Origin: Polyangiaceae bacterium
GTDB taxonomy: Bacteria; Myxococcota_A; Polyangia; Polyangiales; Polyangiaceae
Length of the DNA stretch: 64,000 nt
NCBI GenBank assembly: GCA_015075635.1
Contig: JABTUA010000003.1
Location: 1,116,001-1,180,000 of the forward strand
Direction of reading: 5' to 3'
Below the pieces are notes generated by a model. The model was not told the DNA's origin. It ran no database searches and saw nothing but the letters and a program-made list of their open reading frames with translations. Below, one piece after another: positions 10,601-18,011 of the stretch (its first letter is position 1; each line of letters starts with the position of its first letter). The position numbers and the translations under genes were made by a program.

Positions 10601-10845
10601 CCGCGCTGGTGTTGGTCGATCGCCATCCGGGAGAGGTCGGCTTCGCTCGCGTAGTGACCAGCGAGGTGCTGCGCCACGTGCTGTTCTGGAGCCGAGAGAT
10701 CGCGCGGGAGTGCGGCGGAGGCGCAGCGTGCGAGCGAGACGACGGCTGTCGTCTGTGCGTGGCCGACGTCTGCCTCTCACCGCGGGACGAAGCGCGCCCC
10801 TCGAAGCGCGCCGTGCTCGCGCTGCTCGGCGAAGTGTTGGGGTAG
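7690..10845 (+). CDS. Membrane-anchored, catalytically decayed Hrq1/MrfA (YprA)-type helicase protein
   Basis: The protein has 1051 residues from the ATG overlapping the previous stop. About four hydrophobic segments occupy residues 15-230. A superfamily 2 helicase layout then follows. Motif I is APASGRRT at 322-329, where TPTASGKT is expected, so the lysine is lost. Motif II is DLDR at 431-434 instead of DE[AL]H, but the trailing pattern Y-x-G-x-x-G-x-N-x-x-x-x-x-R-R-L typical of MrfA is kept. After an acidic linker (about 635-657) comes a segment with PDN...HL.CA..E.PL, as in Hrq1/MrfA. A DUF1998-like region (HALEHL near 940, PGEVGFA near 980) and a four-Cys cluster (C1008, C1014, C1020, C1023) end the protein. 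The overall helicase homology looks clear, whereas ATP hydrolysis looks impossible. I infer a scaffold or nucleic-acid-binding role at the membrane. Confidence 0.8.
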   Translation: MSKLFDLLVRLYTFSPLLGTVLQTALTLAIATFVGRRVLAALRERSKRLSPGPVLLFAALLTALGFCALLAYLAATGRSFEQALVEWLTGAEGVPIEKLGAHRHPVVLGIAYMLLYSVFVLVALVTAWLLGLTRGDGGVAREVEAELGTSYAERFYRLAGHIEAGAAEARFYAWNKPLLRFLRWVQYLSLPAAVTGAIAPPVWAVLAIVIEGVALNLVLPPKPPEEKARKKAAVPALEAGVRDSEQLVRALSADPRGPRLEVRDGGFLPGNGEHRAARTRVAEESAMLGDVIEELGIEGFYVHQEAAVEAILGGKNVLMETAPASGRRTLCDLLAMRAVLLEGGSVLYLSPDAAESARRASAFREIARRSGWRWAIHLHDLASSGRRGLDLRARQPQIVFATPEELHQDLCAKRQEWDAFLWGLSLVVAIDLDRYAGATGANLMYVMRRLHRAAALEGGKPRVLCTVAPYGPDVLGFCERLMGASLSVVGPESDSRGAPPQQVLVARPQAAAELHPAVAARGVAIACGYAAESWGFGSVLSSFEQEQQVNRVLLTWGKAVINPGDDSQLRLDSAEALVTRLSAGKAAMLGFFTRHAGRSAIGVFSAAAEEVGARRAGPTEVELPFGGFEKPKAEAKPEPEASKKDEEDEAEETDEASEAPALVVRADRMVDIWIPDPDPMSQLLGRHPVWLHPQSLHPMLGLGSSLVATPDNLELAERHLRCAVAEAPLLASEALRDFPAQAVARLVEAGGAAGVTNRRRRLLCTDGTVREDQELALRSELASRGSTLAASTDTGTLVDRADGEVVLCTDRARIAAVAYPGRVSIVGGRRYRVLLPDEQPELERGLLYAEPERRRLVTSRVRRLAFELSGQGNELHLGGGSSVRFHQPRVDLVETVLGVRIAHEARASADELSYPKPIEVRFPTRVAALHLPGARPEALHALEHLVRATLPAFVRHAEDDLDVTWRGGDDPALVLVDRHPGEVGFARVVTSEVLRHVLFWSREIARECGGGAACERDDGCRLCVADVCLSPRDEARPSKRAVLALLGEVLG

Positions 10846-11076
10846 GCGCGAGTGCCGCAGTGACGAGAGCCGGATGCTCGGTCACGACGCTGGCGAGCGT
10901 CGCCGTCGCCCGGCCCGCGCTCCCGGGTGGGCAGGTCGATGGCTTCAGTGATGCGGCTCTGGAAATGTGCGCACACGTGGGTGGAGCGCGCAGCGATCTT
11001 CCCAGTGCCTCTGATTGGGTGTGGATCCAGCGTCCGGCCTCGGGATACTTTGAAACGGGAGGCATCGGTGGAGCAC

Positions 11077-11092
11077 TGGCACGCGGCTAGCA
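11077..11092 (+). promoter_or_regulatory. Candidate sigma-54 (-24/-12) promoter
   Basis: TGGCACG, a 4-base spacer and TAGCA match the consensus TGGCACG-N4-TTGCA with one mismatch, and the invariant GG and GC are correctly spaced. Transcription would start near 11103, inside the CGCA repeat. Myxobacteria use many sigma-54 promoters, but a match this short in GC-rich DNA can arise by chance. The start region of the downstream gene is itself unclear. Confidence 0.35.
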
Positions 11093-11113
11093 CGCACGCA
11101 CGCACGCACGCAC
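11091..11113 (+). repeat. CGCA tetranucleotide tandem repeat (about 5.5 copies)
   Basis: A perfect run of the 4-bp unit (CACG/CGCA) spans this interval. It sits just before the hydrophobic signal-peptide codons of the metalloprotein gene and directly after an in-frame stop at 11088. Four-base units shift the reading frame when copies are gained or lost, so the run could act as a frame switch. It also overlaps the -12 part of the candidate promoter, so its length could change promoter spacing. Confidence 0.85.
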
Positions 11114-11147
11114 TACGTGGCTCATCATCGCAGCCCTGCTGACAGCG

Positions 11148-14100
11148 GTGTTCGTGGGTTGCGGGAACGACCCAGCGCCGGGCGAGGCCGGTGCTGCGAA
11201 GCAGGCCATCCAGGCCAGCGAGCTTCCTGTCACCCTGCAGGTGCCCGTGGAATGCGGAACGGGTCAGCTGACCTCGGTTCCCTTCAATCACGATGCTCCC
11301 AACGGCGCCTTCACGATGCACTATCAGTCCGCAAGGGGGATCACGGTCCTGCCGGGCACGCTCATCGGAATGCCTGACCTTTCGACGGTCCTGGCCATCG
11401 ATTGCCCTGGCGTTGCCCAGACGAACCAGCTGAAGTTCATCAACCCGAAGTCCGGCGCGGTGGTCAAGACGCTGTCTCTCGGCTTGCCGGGGAAGATTTG
11501 GCAGGGGTTTGCGGTCCGAGGGGACCGCGGAGACGTGCTAGGGCTGGAGGCGAGCGCAAGCCTCACGGGGACCTATCGAGTTCACAGCATTCACGTCGAT
11601 GGCGCCGGACAGAACCCCGTCACTGAGCTCTTCTCCGTGGCAGCTGCCGGTGATCAGCGAGTTGCCGTGGGCATTGGATGGAACGCCGACGACGACCTCG
11701 TGAGCATCTTGGTCAACGCCAACCCCGACCGTATCGAGCGACGGACCGAGAGCGGGGGGCTTCCCGGTGCAGGCACACTCCCTGCCGTGACCCCCATCAG
11801 CCTGTTGGCGTGCCCGTTGTTCCTCGGAACCGAGCAGACCTCCGTACCGGCCGGTCTCGCTGTAAGCGGACGGAGTGAGATCTTCGCCTGCAACGAGAGC
11901 TTCGCGCCTTCCCCCAGCGACGATGACGTCGCCCTACTGCAGTTGTTTCCCGACCAGTCGGGCGACACGGACGTCTCCTCCGAGCTCACGGGGCTGCTCT
12001 ACGACCTGGAATGCGACTCGATCACGTTCGCCGATCAGAGCCGGACGGTCATCTGGGCGCTGACGCGTGACGGCAGGCACATACGTGCATTTGAGGTGTC
12101 CGCCGCTACCTGTGCCAACGCCGGCGCGCCTGCCGGGCAGAAGCAGGATCTCTTTTCGCCCGGCGGGGCTCCGAACCCGAAGTTCAGCGCGATCTGCTCC
12201 ACGCTCCTGACCGACGTGGACGCAGACGGCATCCTCGACTGCTGGGAGTTGCTCGGCGGCATCGACTGGGACCTCGACGGAACCCTGGGCTACGTCTTCC
12301 CGACCGGGATGAAGCCCACCGTGACGACCCAGGACATCTATGTTGAAATCGACTACATGGCCGGTCACAATCCGACCGGTGGTTCGTTCAACGACGCTGC
12401 TGGCGTCGATCCGATCACGAAGGTCAAGCAGGCCTTTGCGAATGCGCCGCCATTCTACGCCGCCACCGACATCCTCAAGCTCCTCCCGATAAGTCGCGTC
12501 TTGCATGTCGTGGTGGATGAGGAGCTCGCGCACGGGATTTCCATGACCTTCGCCGGCGAGTGCACCGGTCCGCCCGCATTTGGCTCCTCTGACTTCGATC
12601 TGATCAAGAAGGCCCACTTCGGAACGGTCGCGGAGCGCGCGACCCCGGACTTCGCGACCAAGCTGAGGCCCGCCAAGGCCGCAGTCTTCCGCTACAACCT
12701 CTGGGTTCACGGTCTCTACGGGAAGGGGAGCCAGAGCGGCTGTGGGGAGCTCGGTGGGAACGACTTCGTCGTTTCGATGCCGGGTGAGGGCGTCACCGAC
12801 AAGGGCACCAAATGGTACTACGACGAGCCGGCGGGGGCGTTCATGCACGAGCTGGGGCACACGCTGCTCCTGCAGCACGGCGGAGGCGACCCCATCAACT
12901 TCAAGCCGAACTACCCGAGCGTGATGAACTACAGCTTCTCGGACGACAACCTCACCAAGCGACGTCTGGACTATTCGCGCACGGCATTGATGGACTTGGA
13001 CGAAGTGAAGCTGGACGAGAGCAAAGGCCTTCCCGGGTTTCCTTCAGACTCGACAGGCGCGGTCGGGAAAACCATGGTCATCGACTGCACAGGTCTGCCG
13101 AAGCCGTGCAACTCGAGCGCCAAGTTTACCTTCCCAAGTACCGATTGGAATCAGAACGGCACAAGTGATGGCCTCATTTCGCCTGCGGACGTCAATGGCG
13201 ACGCGAGCCTTTCCAGCAAGCTCAAGGGCTACGACGACTGGTCGAACATCCGCATCAACTTCCACGACACGTTCGAGGTCCTGGACGGAATCAGGTTGAA
13301 CGTGCCCGCGGAGACGCCTCGCCCGGCGTTCTTCGACGACGCGGACATGGACGGCATTGGTCTCGGGCAGGACAACTGCTCGCCGCTGTACAATCCCGAC
13401 CAGACCGACAGCGATGGCGATGGGATCGGTGATGCCTGCGACACCGCGGAGCCGATTGCATGGCCGATGTTCCACCGCGGCGCCGAGCACGCGGGGCGCG
13501 TGGGCGTTGCCGGGCCTGGGAGCCCGAAGGTTGCCTGGAGCTACGAAGCGAAGAAGGCCATCGAGAGCTCCGCCGCCATCGCGAACGACGGCTCCGTCTT
13601 TGTGGGGTCTCGCGACCGGCGGCTCTACGCGCTCTCGAGGACCGGGCAGCTCCTCTGGTCATTCCAGACCGGTGGCGCCGTCGAATCGACCCCCGCCTTG
13701 CGCTACCTGACCGCGATCTACGTGACCTCACGGGACGGCAAGCTCTACCAACTCAGCTGGGGTGGGACCCCTGCGTGGACCTTCGACACCGGCGCGCCAA
13801 TCTCCTCTTCGCCGACTTTGGGCACCGACGAGACTGCCTACTTTGGAGCGGACAATGGCGTCGTGTACGCCGTCAGCTCTTCAGGTAGCCTGAAGTGGAG
13901 CGTGGCCACCGGCGCCAAGGTGCAGTCCTCGCCTGCGGTCGCCACGAACGGTACCGTCTACGTCGGCTCGCACGATCAGCATCTGTACGCGATCAGCCCG
14001 ACCGGAGCTGTCCTCTGGAAGCGAGCTTTGGGCGGGCACCTGCGTTCGTCTCCCGCCCTGGGGGCAGATGGATTGATCGTCATCGGCACCAGCAAGGGCG

Positions 14101-14486
14101 AGCTCCACGCGGTCAGTCCAAGAGGCGCGATCCTGTGGACGTACGACGCCAAGTCTCGCATCGACTCCTCTCCGGCGATTGGCGCCGGCGGAACAATCTA
14201 CTTCGGCACGCACGGCGGCCGGCTCGTGGCGCTGAGCTCCAGCGGTTCACTCGAGTGGAGCTTCCAGTGCCCCGCGCAGATCGACTCCTCCCCGGCGGTG
14301 GACCGAACGGGCCACGTGTTCTTCGGCTCCGACGACGGGCTCTTGCGCGCCCTAACGCCTGGTGGAACGCTGCTCTGGAGTCTGGACACACAAGGCGACG
14401 TGAATTCGTCGCCCGCCATCGACAGCACGGGGCGAGTGTGTGTGGGCTCGAGGTCCGGGCGCTTGCTCGTGGTGGGCTCGCCATGA
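11148..14486 (+). CDS. Metzincin-like lipoprotein with thrombospondin type-3 and PQQ-like propeller repeats
   Basis: The predicted product has 1112 residues. A lipobox-like VFVGC begins it, but the hydrophobic h-region (TTWLIIAALLTA) lies upstream of the first GTG, in frame and without any ATG, GTG or TTG. The true start is unresolved. The middle holds a zinc site HELGHTLLLQHGG and a Met-turn (PSVMNYSF), typical of metzincins. Next comes a calcium-binding DxDxDG stretch like thrombospondin type-3 repeats (DSDGDGIGDACD). The C-terminal 340 residues are about eight blades of a BamB/PQQ-like propeller (repeated motif SSPA...G.IY.G). I infer a surface-anchored metalloprotease. Third codon positions are visibly less GC-rich than in the neighbours, suggesting acquisition or low expression. 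The next gene overlaps by 4 bp. Confidence 0.82.
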   Translation: MFVGCGNDPAPGEAGAAKQAIQASELPVTLQVPVECGTGQLTSVPFNHDAPNGAFTMHYQSARGITVLPGTLIGMPDLSTVLAIDCPGVAQTNQLKFINPKSGAVVKTLSLGLPGKIWQGFAVRGDRGDVLGLEASASLTGTYRVHSIHVDGAGQNPVTELFSVAAAGDQRVAVGIGWNADDDLVSILVNANPDRIERRTESGGLPGAGTLPAVTPISLLACPLFLGTEQTSVPAGLAVSGRSEIFACNESFAPSPSDDDVALLQLFPDQSGDTDVSSELTGLLYDLECDSITFADQSRTVIWALTRDGRHIRAFEVSAATCANAGAPAGQKQDLFSPGGAPNPKFSAICSTLLTDVDADGILDCWELLGGIDWDLDGTLGYVFPTGMKPTVTTQDIYVEIDYMAGHNPTGGSFNDAAGVDPITKVKQAFANAPPFYAATDILKLLPISRVLHVVVDEELAHGISMTFAGECTGPPAFGSSDFDLIKKAHFGTVAERATPDFATKLRPAKAAVFRYNLWVHGLYGKGSQSGCGELGGNDFVVSMPGEGVTDKGTKWYYDEPAGAFMHELGHTLLLQHGGGDPINFKPNYPSVMNYSFSDDNLTKRRLDYSRTALMDLDEVKLDESKGLPGFPSDSTGAVGKTMVIDCTGLPKPCNSSAKFTFPSTDWNQNGTSDGLISPADVNGDASLSSKLKGYDDWSNIRINFHDTFEVLDGIRLNVPAETPRPAFFDDADMDGIGLGQDNCSPLYNPDQTDSDGDGIGDACDTAEPIAWPMFHRGAEHAGRVGVAGPGSPKVAWSYEAKKAIESSAAIANDGSVFVGSRDRRLYALSRTGQLLWSFQTGGAVESTPALRYLTAIYVTSRDGKLYQLSWGGTPAWTFDTGAPISSSPTLGTDETAYFGADNGVVYAVSSSGSLKWSVATGAKVQSSPAVATNGTVYVGSHDQHLYAISPTGAVLWKRALGGHLRSSPALGADGLIVIGTSKGELHAVSPRGAILWTYDAKSRIDSSPAIGAGGTIYFGTHGGRLVALSSSGSLEWSFQCPAQIDSSPAVDRTGHVFFGSDDGLLRALTPGGTLLWSLDTQGDVNSSPAIDSTGRVCVGSRSGRLLVVGSP

Positions 14487-15022
14487 TCCCGGCTTGGTCG
14501 TGCGCGCTGCTGATCGCGTCATGCAACACGGCGCAGCCCGTCATGCCAGAGCCCGAGCCGGCGGACCTGGACGATAGTCGCTTCCCGCCGGACCCGGATA
14601 GTCCAGTCATGGCGCCGGAGCTGAAGCGGGAGGCAGAGTACTGTGTCGGGTTCCGCGGACCGGCGGACTGCCCGCGAGATCGGTGTTGGTGGAAACCCAA
14701 CCTGGGCGGGTGCCAGATGGCGCCGTGCCCGGCGCTCTCGGTCGAGCGCTGCAGCCGGGTGGATTGCGAAGTGATGACCGGCTGCAATGGCGAAGACCAG
14801 TGCATTCAACGGGCCGATCCACATCCCGAGTGCGGAGCCGAGGGGTACTACGCGGGCGGCCCGTGCTGCCCGGGTTTGGTCCGGCGCTGCGGGTTCGCGG
14901 TGGACGGCGGTGTCTGTGATGGATACTCCGAGTTCCACATGCCGTGGTGTCTACCCTGTGGCGACGGGAAGTGCAGCGGCCCGCTCGAGAACAAGTGTAG
15001 TTGTCCGGAGGACTGCAAATGA
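14483..15022 (+). CDS. Cys-rich lipoprotein
   Basis: This 179-residue protein starts at an ATG that overlaps the metalloprotein stop by 4 bp. It begins with a short signal and the lipobox LIASC. Most of the mature part contains many cysteines (CPRDRCWW, GGPCCPG, CGDGKC, CSCPEDCK), which suggests several disulfides in an extracytoplasmic, surface-held protein. I do not recognise the family. Its translational coupling to a protease-propeller lipoprotein and to another Cys-rich lipoprotein suggests a shared surface complex. The long frame containing it extends upstream, but only this ATG makes a signal peptide. Confidence 0.75.
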   Translation: MIPAWSCALLIASCNTAQPVMPEPEPADLDDSRFPPDPDSPVMAPELKREAEYCVGFRGPADCPRDRCWWKPNLGGCQMAPCPALSVERCSRVDCEVMTGCNGEDQCIQRADPHPECGAEGYYAGGPCCPGLVRRCGFAVDGGVCDGYSEFHMPWCLPCGDGKCSGPLENKCSCPEDCK

Positions 15023-15426
15023 AGAAACACTGCCTCAGTTTCCGGCACGTGCTTGCCGTCGCGATCACGGTCGCAGGCGTCGCCGGTTGCGACCGCGAAG
15101 CGCCGGATGAGCAGGCGACAGGCAGCAAGACGCAAACGCTGACCACTTGCGCGACCAAGCCGAACGAAGGCGCCTGCGGTGCCTGCATCGCGGCGCAGTG
15201 CTGCTCCGAGTGGACCTCGTGCCAGAGCGCGGAGTGCGCCAAGGGCGGACCCGCGGGCAGCGGCGAGCTCTTCTGCCATCGCAGCTGCTTGGCCGAGCCT
15301 GGCGCCACGGAAGCGGGGTGTGACGCCAAGTGCCTGAGCCCGGGGAAGGCGTCGCTCGCGCCTTCCACGGTTGCGATCGTGGAATGCATCGCGTCGAAGT
15401 GCTCGGGCGCGTGCCCGAACAGCTGA
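15019..15426 (+). CDS. Small Cys-rich lipoprotein
   Basis: The protein has 135 residues. The start ATG overlaps the previous stop by 4 bp. The alternative TTG 18 bp upstream would add residues before a clean signal peptide (MKKHC..., lipobox VAGC). The mature region has about a dozen cysteines in patterns such as CGACIAAQCC and CHRSC, likely paired in disulfides. Similar Cys-rich lipoproteins are common in myxobacteria next to secreted enzymes, but I cannot name a function. It is the third and last gene of the operon. Confidence 0.75.
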   Translation: MKKHCLSFRHVLAVAITVAGVAGCDREAPDEQATGSKTQTLTTCATKPNEGACGACIAAQCCSEWTSCQSAECAKGGPAGSGELFCHRSCLAEPGATEAGCDAKCLSPGKASLAPSTVAIVECIASKCSGACPNS

Positions 15427-15502
15427 GCTGAATCTCGAGAAGGGGCGATCACCGGGACGGCGGGCGTCACGGTCGCTCGGCCGCCGCGGCGCGAACTCCG
15501 CT

Positions 15503-16402
15503 TCAGCGGCATGCGCCGCCGTAGCGAACCTCCGGCGCCGGCGGCTCCTCACCGACGACGCGCAGCTCGGCCGCGCTCCGAGCCGGGCCCCGCGCAGCGC
15601 CGAAGCTGTGCTCACCGGCGGGGAAGCTGCCGGCTCGCACCTCGTCCACGTAGGCCGCCGTGGCCGACACCACGGCCTCGCCCAGCTCGGCGAAGCGCTT
15701 GACGAACTTGGGCGCGAGATCGCGATACATCCCCAGGAAGTCGTAGCAAACCAGCACCTGGCCGTCGCAGTGGGGGCCGGCGCCGATGCCGATGGTGGGC
15801 ACGTCCACGGCCTCCGTGATGCGCCGTGCGAGCTCGCTGGGGATCCCCTCGAGCACGATGGCGTAGGCCCCGGCCTGCTCCAGGGCCCGGGCGTCGGCGA
15901 TCACTCGCAGCGCGTCGTCCTCCGCTTTGCCCTGCACGCGGAACCCGCCCATGGCGTGCACGCTCTGGGGCATGAGCCCCACGTGGCCCATGACGGGGAT
16001 GCCGACGCTGGTGATGCGGTGCACGTGCTCCGCGACGATCTCTCCGCCCTCGAGCTTCACGGCCTCGACGCTGCCCTCCTTCATCAGCTTGCCGGCGGCC
16101 TCGAGCGCCTTCTCCGGCGAGACCTGGAAGCTCATGAAGGGCATGTCGCCGACGACCTGCGCTCGGCGCGTGCCGCGAGCGACGGCACGTCCGTGGTAGC
16201 AGATCTCGTCCAGCGTGACCGGCAGCGTGTTGGGCAAGCCCTGCACCACCATGCCCAACGAGTCACCCACGAGCAGGATGTCGGCGCCGCCTTCGTCGAG
16301 CAGTCGCGCCATCGTCGCGTCGTACGCCGTCAGCATCGCGATCTTCGGACCGCTCCGCTTGCGTGCACGAACCCCGGGGACCGTTACCTTTTCGTTCTTC
16401 AT
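15503..16402 (-). CDS. panB: 3-methyl-2-oxobutanoate hydroxymethyltransferase
   Basis: The enzyme adds a hydroxymethyl group from methylene-tetrahydrofolate to 2-oxoisovalerate, the first committed step of pantothenate and coenzyme A synthesis. The 299-residue length is close to the usual 265-280, with a modest C-terminal extension. Visible signatures are MLTAYDATMARLLDEGGAD, LLVGDSLGMV (metal-binding Asp), VKLEGG, the PVMGHVGL strand and IGIGAG. The open frame extends upstream to 16666, but the start at 16402 is fixed by a GGAGG five bases before the ATG and by the family N-terminus. The cytosolic enzyme seems to stand alone here, since no panC or panD is in the window. Confidence 0.95.
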   Translation of the reverse strand: MKNEKVTVPGVRARKRSGPKIAMLTAYDATMARLLDEGGADILLVGDSLGMVVQGLPNTLPVTLDEICYHGRAVARGTRRAQVVGDMPFMSFQVSPEKALEAAGKLMKEGSVEAVKLEGGEIVAEHVHRITSVGIPVMGHVGLMPQSVHAMGGFRVQGKAEDDALRVIADARALEQAGAYAIVLEGIPSELARRITEAVDVPTIGIGAGPHCDGQVLVCYDFLGMYRDLAPKFVKRFAELGEAVVSATAAYVDEVRAGSFPAGEHSFGAARGPARSAAELRVVGEEPPAPEVRYGGACR

Positions 16403-16405
16403 GAC

Positions 16406-16412
16406 CACCTCC
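16406..16412 (-). promoter_or_regulatory. Ribosome binding site of panB
   Basis: GGAGGTG on the minus strand, with five bases between GGAGG's trailing T and the ATG at 16402, decides the panB start over the much longer open frame. Confidence 0.8.
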
Positions 16413-16569
16413 GTCGCCGCCCGTTCGGGTCGGCGCAGTCGGCCGCGTTGTCGTCTCGATGTGTCGAAGCTCGCTTTCGATGGTGCCGCCCCGCCGGAAC
16501 GGGTGCAGCCCTCGGGCGGGCTTCGATGCCCGAAGCATAGCGCAGAGTTGGGTCCTGCCAAAGCCGCGC

Positions 16570-17886
16570 TCAACGGAGCAGGCCGCGCCGCCGTCGCAGG
16601 CGTAGGCCCAGCGCGGCGAGGATCCCGAGCCACGCGCCCGCGACCCGGGCCCGCGGCACGCCGCAACCGCAGCCACCCTCATCCTCGGCGGGCGTCGTGC
16701 CGCCGCTCGTGCCGCCGGAGCTCGCGCCGGCATCGCCAGCGGTGCCGCCGCTGCTCGTGCCGCCGGTGCCCGCGCTCCCGCTCGTGCCTGCGCTTCCGCC
16801 TCCGCCGCTCGGCGCGCCGCCGCCCCCGCCGCTGCCGCCCGTCGGGCCCGTGGCGATGCACGCCTTGAGCTCGTCGAAGGCGGGCTTGCGCTGCCAGTTG
16901 TCGGCGTAGCTGCCGTCGGGATCGTGGGTGCGCAGCGCGAGCCCCCAGTGGATGTCGGGCCAGAGCCCGTTCGGGTGCTCCTCGCTGAGCTCGTAGATGA
17001 AGGTCCGCTGCCACCAGCTGCGCTGGTTCTGCGCCTGTATCACCCGCTCGGTGTACTTGCGCTGCGCCTCGAGCTCGGTCGCGTTGCCCACCGTCGCCTC
17101 GCGCCCGGTCTCGGTGATCCAGACCGGGAGGCCGGCGAAGCCCTTTGCGTTCTGGACCTCGCGCACACTGAGCGGGCCTTCCCAGACCACCGTATTGCCG
17201 ACCTTCAGCACGCGGTGCGACTCGAGCTTGTTGTAGAAGCTGTCCTTGCCGACGCCGGCGTTCGCGTCGTCCTCGGGGAACGAGGCGTAGATGTGCCAGC
17301 TGATGGCGTCGAGATCCGAGCCGCGGGCTGCGAGGGCCGCCTCCAGGTACACGTCGTATTTGTCGCCGATGGTCGCGAGCTCCGGGCCCACGATCAGGCA
17401 GCTCGGGCAGCCCTGCTTGATGGCGTCCACCGCCGGGATGAACGCGCTGTCGATCCACTGCTGCATCGTGCCTTCGAAGAAGTCGCCGAGGTTCGGCTCG
17501 TTCCAGGTTCCCCAGGCCGCGACCCGCCCGTCCGCGTAGCGCTGCGTGGCCGCCAGCACGAAGGCCTTGTAAGCGGCGGCGTCCGGCACGTCGTTGTTGA
17601 AGCCGTCGCCCTTGGTGTTGCCCTGGCTCGCCCACTGGGGGGTGTAGCCGATGGTGGCGAACACCTTCAAGTTCCGCGCCTTGGCCGCGTCGATCACCGC
17701 GTCGAACGCGCTCCAGTCGTAGTTGCCCTTCTGCGGCTCGCCGATGTCCCAGTTGAAGTCGATGCGGATCCACTCACCGCCGAGCTCGTTCGCCAGGTCG
17801 AGCGTGTCGCTCGGCGGTAGGTGGACGTTCATGCCGATGGCGGCAGCCATACACACGGCGGAGAAGGCCATGCCCGAGTCTCGCAT
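16570..17886 (-). CDS. Secreted TIM-barrel glycoside hydrolase with MYXO-CTERM tail
   Basis: The protein has 438 residues. It begins with a short signal-like stretch and a clan GH-A barrel. WNEP supplies the acid/base Glu130 and ITETG the nucleophile Glu259, with WIRIDFNW and SWHIYASF as other barrel strands. The layout fits GH39- or GH5-like enzymes; the substrate cannot be read. The barrel is followed by a Gly/Ser/Ala-rich linker of about 55 residues. The end is a MYXO-CTERM-like signal: GCGCG, a hydrophobic helix (WLGILAALGL) and an Arg cluster, which implies sorting to the cell surface. The start at 17886 is chosen because upstream codons in the open frame are charged and do not form a signal. 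It is divergent from a phosphoesterase lipoprotein. Confidence 0.85.
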   Translation of the reverse strand: MRDSGMAFSAVCMAAAIGMNVHLPPSDTLDLANELGGEWIRIDFNWDIGEPQKGNYDWSAFDAVIDAAKARNLKVFATIGYTPQWASQGNTKGDGFNNDVPDAAAYKAFVLAATQRYADGRVAAWGTWNEPNLGDFFEGTMQQWIDSAFIPAVDAIKQGCPSCLIVGPELATIGDKYDVYLEAALAARGSDLDAISWHIYASFPEDDANAGVGKDSFYNKLESHRVLKVGNTVVWEGPLSVREVQNAKGFAGLPVWITETGREATVGNATELEAQRKYTERVIQAQNQRSWWQRTFIYELSEEHPNGLWPDIHWGLALRTHDPDGSYADNWQRKPAFDELKACIATGPTGGSGGGGGAPSGGGGSAGTSGSAGTGGTSSGGTAGDAGASSGGTSGGTTPAEDEGGCGCGVPRARVAGAWLGILAALGLRLRRRRGLLR

Positions 17887-18011
17887 CGTTCGGCCCGCAG
17901 AGCGACGGGGGTCGGTCGCGGTGCGCTGAGCCTGCAAGACTTCACTGCCATTTCTTCGAGGGTGCTCGTGCGCCTTTGCGTGAACCCGAAAATGAGGCGA
18001 CACTCCCGGTC

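Larger units (their letters stand above)
10846..11147. other. Intergenic region before the metzincin lipoprotein operon
   Basis: About 300 bp lie between the pseudo-helicase stop and the first GTG of the metalloprotein frame. I see no convincing gene here. Short open frames exist but show no family features. The region contains a candidate sigma-54 promoter and a CGCA tetranucleotide run, listed separately. The last 35 bp encode a signal-peptide-like hydrophobic stretch in frame with the downstream gene. Confidence 0.6.

Noticed and set aside
7522..10677. Long minus-strand open frame of 1051 codons opposite the pseudo-helicase gene
   Set aside because: High-GC mirror frame: the translation is rich in Arg, His, Gly and Leu with no domains, while the plus strand has clear homology. 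Similar shadows at 17829-20813 and 35929-38670 were rejected for the same reason.
10927..11142. 71-codon open frame upstream of the metalloprotein
   Set aside because: No ribosome site, signal peptide or family pattern as a stand-alone gene; considered only as a source of a frame that a repeat change could fuse to the signal peptide.
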